64,000 bases of DNA, taken from positions 1-64,000 of the forward strand of contig JBBDYH010000154.1 in NCBI GenBank assembly GCA_040901795.1, read 5' to 3'. The position numbers were made by a program, and so were the translations under genes. Source of the DNA: JBBDYH01 sp040901795 (GTDB taxonomy: Bacteria; Planctomycetota; Planctomycetia; Pirellulales; JALHPA01). Shown here piece by piece: positions 57,196-64,000 of this stretch. The notes under the pieces were generated by a model, which saw only the letters and a list, made by a program, of their open reading frames with translations, did no database searches and had not been told where the DNA came from. Position 1 is the first letter of the stretch. Each line of letters begins with the position of its first letter.

Positions 57196-59583
57196 ATGCT
57201 CTTCTCTTTGCGACTTGCGTTAGTCTTTCTTGCGGTGGCGATATGTCCGGCGATCGCCACTGCGGAGGAACGGATACAATTCAACATCTTTAATGAGAAC
57301 TGTCAGACCCGCTTCTTTGCCCAGGACATCGCGGTCGATGATTACGGGACGATCTATTTGGTCGACGCAATCGGCGGGGTTGAGGGAAGCGATGCCGTCG
57401 TCGAACGGTTCAATTACAACGGCCGCCACGCCGGCTTTCTTTTGCGTGACGACCCGGTCAATCCAGATCTTGGCGCGGACGCCGTGGCGCTCGACCGTTC
57501 CGGGGCCGGCTACGTCGCCGCCTCAAACCTTCAATTCGACGGCCTTTACCGGTTTCCGCGCTATCCTGATTCACGCGTAACCCCGTTCACGATGTTGCCC
57601 CTTGACGCGGCAGACTTGACCGTCGACATGGGCGGTACGATTCACGCCGTCCTCGACAATCAAATCCGTCGGATCGGTCCGGCCGGCAACGTTATTGTGA
57701 CGTTTGACATCCCGCCGGGGCCCTCCGGTCCAGCCACTGTTGAGGAAATCGACACCGATGCCGGCCGCAATCTCTATGGCGCAGACGGTTCAAATCGACG
57801 TGTCATCGTCGTGAACTCCGATGGGCAGTTCCGTTTTTTCAGCGACCCGACTGAATTGCCAACGGTCAGGGGCATCGCCGTTCGGCGCACTCCGCTCGCT
57901 GAGGAAATCCTGGTTGGGATCGACGACATCACTTCCCCGCGGGTAGCGCGGTTCACACCTTCCGGCACATTTCTCGGCCGCATTGCACTTGACAGAGCGC
58001 CGCAGGACATCGAGGTCGATAGCTACGGGAGCATTTATGTGCTGTCGGACTTCGGATCGATCCACGGCATCGATCCCGACATTCCCGCGGCCAGCCTGGT
58101 CGAGGCCGCTCGGTCCGTAGCTTTACCAGGGCTTCCCCTGGATGGCAGCTCGCAGGGTGAATACTTTAAGGGTTTGGCGGTCCGTGCTGGACGGACGAGC
58201 GGCAACTTCGCCGCCGTCATCGACGCCAGACGGCAACTCGACGCACTGCGCGCCCAGGCCCAATTCACCGAGTCCCTTCAAGAAAACCCTCAAGGCGCCG
58301 ACCGCATTTCCAGGTCGCTTGAGGAGATCAACGGCTTCCTCACCGCGATTGAGACTTATTCGCCGATCGTCGTCGGTGAGGATTGCGATCCGGTCACGAT
58401 GCCGGAGCCGGCCGCTCCGATTGACATTCTGAAGGACACGATTGAATTCCTCCTCGGCGCCGAGCCATTTTATGGGCGGTATCGCAGCAGTTCTCCCATC
58501 CGGCTGCCGCTACCGCCGCGAATCGAGCTGACGCTCGACACGTCCACCGCGACCTCTAGCTTCATCAAGCCTGGCGCATGGGGCGGGGACAGTGCGGTTG
58601 GCGGTGGGCTGGTGCGCCCCCAGGTGATCAGTTCCAATATCGCACTCGAGATTGGGCCTGGCGGCGCCACTGTCTCCAGCTTCTCCTCCGAGTTCGGATC
58701 GATGGATATCAATGGCACACCCAGCGGGGTCAACCGGGCGCGGCTGGCGCCCAACGGACAAGTCTATTCGACGTTTGGAGTCGGCCAGTTCGGAGCGATC
58801 GAGTTCACGGCTCATGCCGAGGGCGTCATCACGAATGATCTGTACCTCGACAACCGTCCGATCTTCACGTTCTCCGACCTGCAGGGGTACGTGGGTCTAC
58901 TCGGTGACACGGCGGCTGCCTACGGTACGAACGAGCCGATGATTGTGCCCGGCTTGCCGGGTGGCCCGCCTACGGAGCTGCCTGGCGTGGCGTTCATTGC
59001 CACCCGCGTATCGTTCAATCAGGCAAATGGCCGGCTGCAGTTCCAGGAAAACACCGACCCCGGTCGACAGCCCGACGTGAGCGTTATCCTGACGCCGAGC
59101 GGTGTCTTTGCCGGCGGTATCGGATCGGGCGAACTCGTGGCAGGCGCAACGTTCGCACTGGAACCCCTGACGTTCAGCGGGTTCAACACCTCCACCGGGC
59201 GTTTCGAATTCGCCGATTCCAGCTTTCAAATCCTCGCCAATCAAAACGTGCTCGTTTCCGGCGAGCTGGCGAACATTGGCATTGATGTGCAAGGCTACTT
59301 GTTCACCGCGGAGCTTGTGCTCGACGATTTGCCGCCGGGATTGCAGAGTCCTTTCCTCGAGGCGCTGACGTCCAACCAGTCAGAATTCATGTTACTGACG
59401 CCGGCCGCTACGCTTGATCTGCTGATGGGAAGCGATAACTTCAATTCGCCCTATCAAACGGGAACGCAGCTCATGGTAATGGCGGCAGTTATTCCAGAAC
59501 CGCAATCCGTCGTTCTGACACTCGTGATGGCGATAACGTACTTCGTCGCCGCGCGCATCCGAAGAGGACGCCGTCCTGTTTAA
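57196..59583 (+). CDS. PEP-CTERM exported protein with NHL-like beta-propeller
   Basis: 795 residues from the ATG at 57196, where the signal peptide MLFSLRLALVFLAVAICPAIATA starts; the frame is open 200 bases upstream but that part is not signal-like. Residues about 25-310 contain NHL/SMP-like propeller repeats (QDIAVDDYGTIYLVDAIGG, DAVALDRSGAGYVAAS). A middle region with LDALRAQAQF precedes beta-rich sequence. The C-terminus is the sorting signal VIPEPQSVVLTLVMAITYFVAARIRRGRR. It should be surface-anchored by an exosortase encoded elsewhere. Function unknown. Confidence 0.8.
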   Translation: MLFSLRLALVFLAVAICPAIATAEERIQFNIFNENCQTRFFAQDIAVDDYGTIYLVDAIGGVEGSDAVVERFNYNGRHAGFLLRDDPVNPDLGADAVALDRSGAGYVAASNLQFDGLYRFPRYPDSRVTPFTMLPLDAADLTVDMGGTIHAVLDNQIRRIGPAGNVIVTFDIPPGPSGPATVEEIDTDAGRNLYGADGSNRRVIVVNSDGQFRFFSDPTELPTVRGIAVRRTPLAEEILVGIDDITSPRVARFTPSGTFLGRIALDRAPQDIEVDSYGSIYVLSDFGSIHGIDPDIPAASLVEAARSVALPGLPLDGSSQGEYFKGLAVRAGRTSGNFAAVIDARRQLDALRAQAQFTESLQENPQGADRISRSLEEINGFLTAIETYSPIVVGEDCDPVTMPEPAAPIDILKDTIEFLLGAEPFYGRYRSSSPIRLPLPPRIELTLDTSTATSSFIKPGAWGGDSAVGGGLVRPQVISSNIALEIGPGGATVSSFSSEFGSMDINGTPSGVNRARLAPNGQVYSTFGVGQFGAIEFTAHAEGVITNDLYLDNRPIFTFSDLQGYVGLLGDTAAAYGTNEPMIVPGLPGGPPTELPGVAFIATRVSFNQANGRLQFQENTDPGRQPDVSVILTPSGVFAGGIGSGELVAGATFALEPLTFSGFNTSTGRFEFADSSFQILANQNVLVSGELANIGIDVQGYLFTAELVLDDLPPGLQSPFLEALTSNQSEFMLLTPAATLDLLMGSDNFNSPYQTGTQLMVMAAVIPEPQSVVLTLVMAITYFVAARIRRGRRPV

Positions 59584-59627
59584 TCCATGAAGAAGAACCG
59601 TCTCAGCAATCGGATAGTCAGCCGACC

Positions 59628-60389
59628 ATGGACCTCGCAAAACTTAACTGGCCCGAAGTTGCCGCCTTGTCACGCGATACGCCCGTGGCAATTCCCATCG
59701 CGGCCCTCGAACAGCATGGGCGGCATATGCCGCTGTTTACCGATAGCATGCTGTTAGGCGAGGTCATTCGCCGCGCGAGCGAACGGCTGGCCGAGCGGGT
59801 TCTGTTCGCTCCGCTGACCTGGCTGGGCAACTCCGACCACCATCTCGATTTTCCAGGGACGCTCTCCGCGCCGCCGCGGGTGTATCTCGATCTTCTCGTA
59901 GCGCTCGCCGACACGTTCATTAGGCATGGCTTCCGCCGTATCGTTTTCGTCAATGGCCACGGCGGCAACGATGTGCCGGGGAAACAGGCCGTCTTTGAGC
60001 TACGGCAGCGGCATCGCGAGCGGCGCGACTTGCTGTTGCTGTTTGCCACCTATTGGAGCTTGGGCGCAAAGCCGTGGGAGGCCGATCCCACGATCGAGCA
60101 GCGTGAGATGGGACACGCCTGTGAGTGGGAGACCTCGATGATCCTGCGCCTCGATCCGTCGCTGGTGGGCGATTACCGTCGCGTGGCGCCTGTGGAGATG
60201 AACGCCTCGTTTGCACCCGCCACGCGCGGCTGGACGACCAAGGACCGCAGCGAGCCGGGACACATCGGGTATCCGCATCTGGCGACGCCGGAAAAGGGAG
60301 AAGCGCTGTTTCGTGAGTTTGCCGATGACGTAGTTCGCCTGCTCGAGCGCGTCATCGCCTGGGACGAAAGCTCGTGGACCTCCGAATGA
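59628..60389 (+). CDS. Creatininase-family amidohydrolase
   Basis: 253 residues. Metal-binding segments IAALEQHGRHMPLFTD, VNGHGGND and MGHACEWETSM define the creatininase superfamily, which also includes the mycofactocin peptidase and formamide hydrolases. Substrate not determinable. The MFS transporter gene begins 10 bases after its stop on the same strand, so the two form an operon; the enzyme may act on the transporter's cargo. Confidence 0.85.
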   Translation: MDLAKLNWPEVAALSRDTPVAIPIAALEQHGRHMPLFTDSMLLGEVIRRASERLAERVLFAPLTWLGNSDHHLDFPGTLSAPPRVYLDLLVALADTFIRHGFRRIVFVNGHGGNDVPGKQAVFELRQRHRERRDLLLLFATYWSLGAKPWEADPTIEQREMGHACEWETSMILRLDPSLVGDYRRVAPVEMNASFAPATRGWTTKDRSEPGHIGYPHLATPEKGEALFREFADDVVRLLERVIAWDESSWTSE

Positions 60390-60399
60390 CGACGATCGA

Positions 60400-61623
60400 A
60401 TGACGACCGACGCATCAGCGATCAACACGCGCACCTGGTCCATTTGCGGTCTGCTGCTTTTAGCCTCCGCCATCAACTACATGGACCGGCAGACGCTGGC
60501 CAACGCCGCGGACCGGATCATCGAGGAATTCAGCCTGTCGAAGGAGCAATACGGCAACCTGGAAGGGGGCTTCGGCTATGCCTTCGCCGCCGGTTCGCTC
60601 TTCTTTGGCTTTGTGGCCGACAAGGTGTCGCTGCGCTGGCTTTATGCGGCGGTGTTGTTGCTGTGGTCGGCGATGGGTTTTGCCTCCGGATTTGCTCGGA
60701 ACTACGACGAGCTGCTCATCTATCGAACGCTGCTCGGTTTTTTTGAGGCGGGGCACTGGCCTTGCGGCGTCAAAACAGTGCGCGCTCTACTCGACGCCGG
60801 TGGACGAGCCATGGGCAACAGCGTGTTGCAGAGCGGCACCTCGATCGGCGCCATCGTCACGCCGCTGTTGATGATTCTGCTGCTGACCGACGATTTGGGA
60901 AGCTGGCGCTTTGCGTTTCAGGCCGTGGGAGCGATCGGAGCGGTTTGGGTAATCGCCTGGCTGGCCCTTGCGCCGTCGCCGCGCCGTGAAGCTGCGGTGA
61001 CGCGCACCAACGAGACCGGCGAAGTGTCGGGCGCGTGGTGGAAAATTCTGCTTGATCGGCGGATGCTAATCGTTCTCGCGGTCGTGGCGCTGATCAATAC
61101 AGCCTGGCAGATGTTTCGCGCCTGGTTGCCGTTGTTTCTGCAGGAGGGGCGCGATTACGGCGAAACGGAGATGCTCGTCTTCAACTCGGTTTGGTTTGCC
61201 GCCAGCGATGTGGGCTGCCTGGGTGCGGGCGCTCTGGCGCTGTGGCTGGTGCGGCGAGGCGCGCCGGTGGTGCGGGCGAGGTTGCTGGCGTTCTTTGTCT
61301 GTGCGATTCTATGTCTCGTCACGCTTGGGCTACCCTGGTTGCCGCATGGTTGGCTGTTGCTCGTCACGCTGTTGATGGTGGGCGCCGGGGCTTTGGGTGT
61401 GTTTCCGATTTATCATGCCTTTACGCAGGACATTTCACACCAGCATCAAGGCAAGGTAACCGGCATTGCCGGCGTGGCCGCATGGGCGTTTTCGCCGCTC
61501 GCGCACCGCACGTTTGGGCGATACATTGACGAGACTCAATCCTTCGATCAGGGACTGGCGGTGGCGGGTTGCCTGCCGCTGGTCGCGTTTTTGCTATTGG
61601 CGCTATTCTGGCCGAGGAAATGA
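60400..61623 (+). CDS. MFS transporter, ACS (anion:cation symporter) type
   Basis: 407 residues with about 12 membrane segments. The N-terminus AINYMDRQTLANAADRIIEEFSLSKEQYGNLEGGFGYAFAAGSLFFGFVADKVSLRWLY carries the MFS loop 2-3 motif (G-x-x-x-D-[RK]) and matches the hexuronate/glucarate transporter branch. The segment FEAGHWPCGVKTVRALLDAGGRAMGNSVLQSGTSIGAIVTP is typical. Likely imports an organic acid; exact cargo unknown. Probably co-expressed with the creatininase-family gene before it. Confidence 0.85.
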   Translation: MTTDASAINTRTWSICGLLLLASAINYMDRQTLANAADRIIEEFSLSKEQYGNLEGGFGYAFAAGSLFFGFVADKVSLRWLYAAVLLLWSAMGFASGFARNYDELLIYRTLLGFFEAGHWPCGVKTVRALLDAGGRAMGNSVLQSGTSIGAIVTPLLMILLLTDDLGSWRFAFQAVGAIGAVWVIAWLALAPSPRREAAVTRTNETGEVSGAWWKILLDRRMLIVLAVVALINTAWQMFRAWLPLFLQEGRDYGETEMLVFNSVWFAASDVGCLGAGALALWLVRRGAPVVRARLLAFFVCAILCLVTLGLPWLPHGWLLLVTLLMVGAGALGVFPIYHAFTQDISHQHQGKVTGIAGVAAWAFSPLAHRTFGRYIDETQSFDQGLAVAGCLPLVAFLLLALFWPRK

Positions 61624-61770
61624 CGCCGAAATTGATCCGGCAAAACCCGGAGAGGCGAATGCGGAATACGCCGCGGTTTTCCGCCAAATACAAGTTCGCT
61701 CTGCCACACGTAAGCTGATATGATTGTTTTATACTCGGCAAACCCAAATGTCTCGCTGCGAAGGCTTCTT

Positions 61771-61977
61771 ATGACTCCTCCAACCGTCGACTACGTCTTA
61801 GAACTCATCGATCAAATGCCGGAAGAAGAGCGCCTTGCACTCGAGGTACGTTTATCGCAGCGACTCGATGCTGAATGGGACCAGGCGGTCGCTGAGAACC
61901 GCCGCATGGCCGAAGATCGAGGAATCACCGAAGAGACGATTGATCGTGCGATCCGCAAGCGACGATATGGCGAATGA
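61771..61977 (+). CDS. Antitoxin-like protein of a broken PIN module
   Basis: 68 residues from the ATG at 61771; an ATG at 61720 is also in frame. PTVDYVLELIDQMPEEERLALEVRLSQRLDAEWDQAVAENRRMAEDRGITEETIDRAIRKRRYGE: charged, helical, typical antitoxin composition. Its stop overlaps the ATG of a PIN-like gene as ATGA (61974-61977), the arrangement of toxin-antitoxin pairs. Confidence 0.7.
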   Translation: MTPPTVDYVLELIDQMPEEERLALEVRLSQRLDAEWDQAVAENRRMAEDRGITEETIDRAIRKRRYGE

Positions 61978-62045
61978 AAGTTGTCTTTGACACCAATGTT
62001 TATGTCGCCGAGGCGCTCGATCGACTCATCAAGTTCAGCGACTTA
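61974..62045 (+). pseudogene. Truncated PIN-domain toxin
   Basis: MKVVFDTNVYVAEALDRLI starts with the metal-binding VFDTNVY of PIN nucleases (VapC-like), then after about 20 residues the similarity ends. The frame continues to 62159 through unrelated sequence with an ACCCGCGTGCCCACGGGT palindrome (62057-62074). No other part of a PIN domain is visible, so it is a 3'-truncated remnant and cannot be active. Confidence 0.75.
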
Positions 62046-62134
62046 CAGTGCTGTCGCACCCGCGTGCCCACGGGTACTCTATTGAGAGTCACCCACCTCC
62101 TTCGAGCAACCAGACATCAGACCACCAGACACCT

Positions 62135-63391
62135 ATGCTCACTCGCCGCACTTTTCTAACTAGCGCTGTTGCCGCCGCGATGGCCTCGCAGGTCCGCGCC
62201 GCCGATGAACCGCGGAAGAAGATCGCCTTTCTGGGCACCGAAGTCCGAACGCACTCGCACGCGCAGCACTTTCTCGACCGCCTCACGCTCGGCTACGGCT
62301 GGAGCGGTACGTGGCAATTGCCGCGCGTCGACGTGGCGTCGGTCTTCATCGATCAATTCCCCGAGGCCGACCTGGCTCGCGGCCGGATCAAGCGCCACAA
62401 GCTGAAGCAATTTCCCACGATCGCCGAGGCGCTGACCTTGGGCGGCGCCAAGCTGGCGGTGGATGGCGTGGTGATTATCGGCGAGCACGGCAAGTACGCG
62501 ACCAACGAAAAGGGGCAGAAGCTTTACCCACGCTACGAGTGGTTTAAGGAAGTGGTCAAGGTGTTCGAGGCGAGCGGCCGCGCAGTCCCGGTGTTCAACG
62601 ACAAGCATCTTTCGACGACGTGGGCCCGCTGCCGTGAGATGGTAGACGACTCGAAGCGGCTCGGCTTCCCGTTCCTCGCCGGATCGTCGCTGCCGGTAAC
62701 TTGGCGGCTGCCGGCGATCGACATGCCGCATGGCGCGCTTTTGGTCGAGAGCGTGTGCGTGGCGTACGGCGGTGTGGACAGCTACGACTTTCATGCGCTG
62801 GAGACCGCCCAGTGCATGTCCGAGCGCCGCAAGGGAGGCGAGGTCGGGATTAAGAGCGTGCATGCCGTCCGCGGACCGAAAGCCTGGGAGCTGCTCGCGG
62901 CCGACGATCGCGAAACCACGCGCCGGCTGATCGTCGCGGCGCTCACGCGGAGCCACACGCTCCCGGTCAAGGAAGGCTACGTAGAGGATCCGATCAGCAT
63001 CGACTGGGCGCGGCGGATTTTCCCAAACCCGGTTGTCTACTTCATCGAGCACCGCGACGGGTTCCGCACAACGATGATGCTCACGAACATTCAGGATTTC
63101 AACTACGCGGGTCTGCGCGGCGACACCGACGAGATCATTTCTTGCCAGATGTACTTGCCCATGCCGGGACACAGCGCGACCACGGCCGATTTCTTCCACC
63201 CGCTCGTGCGGCACATCGAGACGACGGTGCTTGAGAGCCGCACACCGTATCCCGTGGAGCGCACGCTGCTCACTTCCGGGATGACGCTGGCGGCCGTCGA
63301 ATCGCTCTATCGTGGCCAGACGCTCGTCGAAACGCCGGAGATGAATGTGGTCTACGAGGGGCCAAAGGAATCGACGTTCTGGCGCGAGTAA
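62135..63391 (+). CDS. Tat-exported protein of unknown function
   Basis: 418 residues from the ATG at 62135. MLTRRTFLTSAVAAAMASQVRAADE is a twin-arginine-type signal with AxA cleavage. The mature part contains KKIAFLGTEVRTHSHAQHFLDRLTLGYGW, DGVVIIGEHGKYATNEKGQKLYPRYEWFKEVVKVFE and VFNDKHLSTTWARCREMVDDSKRL, resembling planctomycete proteins of unknown function. Several His/Asp/Glu clusters could bind metal; I cannot name a family. It ends just before the double REP at 63392. Confidence 0.75.
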   Translation: MLTRRTFLTSAVAAAMASQVRAADEPRKKIAFLGTEVRTHSHAQHFLDRLTLGYGWSGTWQLPRVDVASVFIDQFPEADLARGRIKRHKLKQFPTIAEALTLGGAKLAVDGVVIIGEHGKYATNEKGQKLYPRYEWFKEVVKVFEASGRAVPVFNDKHLSTTWARCREMVDDSKRLGFPFLAGSSLPVTWRLPAIDMPHGALLVESVCVAYGGVDSYDFHALETAQCMSERRKGGEVGIKSVHAVRGPKAWELLAADDRETTRRLIVAALTRSHTLPVKEGYVEDPISIDWARRIFPNPVVYFIEHRDGFRTTMMLTNIQDFNYAGLRGDTDEIISCQMYLPMPGHSATTADFFHPLVRHIETTVLESRTPYPVERTLLTSGMTLAAVESLYRGQTLVETPEMNVVYEGPKESTFWRE

Positions 63392-63503
63392 TGTAGTAGG
63401 CACACTCCGTGTGCCGTAGTGTAGCCCTCTCGCTCCGCGAGAGGACGCCTCATCACGCGGCGTGTGATGACTACAGTGCCGCACACGGAGTGTGCGGCCT
63501 ACA
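63392..63503. repeat. TGTAG REP carrying a second nested repeat
   Basis: Left half TGTAGTAGGCACACTCCGTG-TGCCG (63392-63416) and right half GCCGCACACGGAGTGTGCGG-CCTACA (63478-63503) match the 52-bp family, but about 60 bases separate them. The insert runs TGTAGCCCTCTCGCTCCGCG to GTGTGATGACTACA (63420-63475) and contains two hairpins of its own (CCTCTCGC-TCC-GCGAGAGG and CATCACGC-GGC-GTGTGATG). A partial relative of the insert is at 22822. Confidence 0.8.
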
Positions 63504-64000
63504 TTACGCGGCCGGCTCTTTGCTCTCAGCCGTCGGCATCCGCGAGACGAGGATCCGATCGATCCGCTGGCCGTCCATATCGACCACTTCCAGCTCGTAG
63601 CCGTTCCAGTCCGTCTTGTCGCCGATCGCAGGGATGCGGCCGAGGCGGTCGAGGATCAAGCCCGAGACGGTACTGAAGCCACGAGATTCGTTGTCAATAC
63701 GGATCTCGAGGTGCTCGATGAAGTCCTGAATGCTTACACTCCCATCGACGAGCCAACTCGCATCGTCGCGCTGCACAAACTGCTGCGCCTCTTCGTGTCG
63801 ATGCTCATCGTGGATCTCGCCCACCAGCTCTTGGACCACGTCCTCGAGCGTCACCATCCCCTCGGTACCCCCGTACTCGTCGAGCACAATCGCCAACTGG
63901 TTGTGCTGTTCTTGCATGAGCTGCAATAGCCGGTCGAGCGGCATGGTCTCGGGCACGAACAGCGCGGGGTGCATGAGCTTGCGCAGCTCGATCGGCCAAC
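63504..64000 (-). CDS. CorC/HlyC-like CBS and transporter-associated domain protein, 3' part
   Basis: The 5' end lies beyond the window, so the first visible codons are inside the gene (WPIELRKLMHPALFVPET). The CBS-domain end (TMPLDRLLQLMQEQHNQLAIVLDEYGGTEGMVTLEDVVQELVGEIHDEH) and CorC/HlyC C-terminal domain (WLVDGSVSIQDFIEHLEIRID..., TVSGLILDRLGRIPAIGDKTDWNGYELEVVDMDGQRIDRILV) are visible. Family members with an N-terminal DUF21 (CNNM) membrane domain export or regulate magnesium. Its stop directly abuts the nested REP. Confidence 0.9.
   Translation of the reverse strand, partial: WPIELRKLMHPALFVPETMPLDRLLQLMQEQHNQLAIVLDEYGGTEGMVTLEDVVQELVGEIHDEHRHEEAQQFVQRDDASWLVDGSVSIQDFIEHLEIRIDNESRGFSTVSGLILDRLGRIPAIGDKTDWNGYELEVVDMDGQRIDRILVSRMPTAESKEPAA

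Overview
This is 64 kb of high-GC bacterial chromosome, very probably from a planctomycete of the Pirellulales type. The evidence is family content: a DUF1549/DUF1553 cytochrome-type protein, a split Pirellula/Verrucomicrobium membrane-bound dehydrogenase and heme-binding pair, three PEP-CTERM loci, an ABC permease fused to a CPBP protease, a DUF1844 protein, a short UvrC, an orphan MraZ-like protein and futalosine-pathway menaquinone genes. Start codons are often GTG or TTG. I saw no rRNA, tRNA, CRISPR array or phage.

Layout. 0.1-9.9 kb: secreted cytochrome-type proteins, a flavin-dependent halogenase and a metallophosphoesterase. 9.9-17.1 kb: small membrane proteins, a Coa1-like protein, a GlpG-type rhomboid protease, a DNA-end repair pair (ligase-associated exonuclease and ATP-dependent DNA ligase) and infA. 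17.4-23.9 kb: a secreted planctomycete protein, lysA, an IS200-like REP-associated transposase (RAYT) among copies of its repeat, an orphan oppF and a flavin reductase-like gene. 24-31 kb: glgB, an RNase H-like protein, a methyltransferase, a nucleotidyltransferase toxin-antitoxin-like pair, and mqnA-mqnC. 31-38 kb: an ABC exporter whose permease carries a CPBP protease, an amidohydrolase, hisE-hisG, miaA. 38-51 kb: aspS, two thioredoxin-fold proteins (one without a CxxC), a PEP-CTERM protein, a TPR lipoprotein, a pirin, uvrC, an MraZ-like gene, a DUF1844 gene and pyrG. 51-64 kb: a three-module PEP-CTERM ORF, a frameshifted topoisomerase IB, an M20 peptidase, rlmN, an NHL-type PEP-CTERM protein, a creatininase-family protein with an MFS transporter, a broken PIN toxin-antitoxin pair, a Tat-exported protein and the 3' part of a CorC-like gene that runs off the window.

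The outstanding feature is the density of short palindromic intergenic repeats: about ten families, several in four or more copies. One family (arms CACTGCTCGC/GCGAGCAGTG) surrounds the only RAYT gene in the window and recurs at 23.9, 44.5 and 54.5 kb. An 86-bp MITE-like element with 15-bp terminal inverted repeats and a 5-bp target duplication sits inside a member of another family at 11.9 kb, and a second repeat is nested in the same family at 63.4 kb. Repeats have also become coding ends or starts (OppF C-terminus, M20 peptidase N-terminus, MiaA N-terminus, exonuclease C-terminus), so repeat mobility appears to be reshaping gene ends here. The assembly contains a 10-N gap at 19157-19166.
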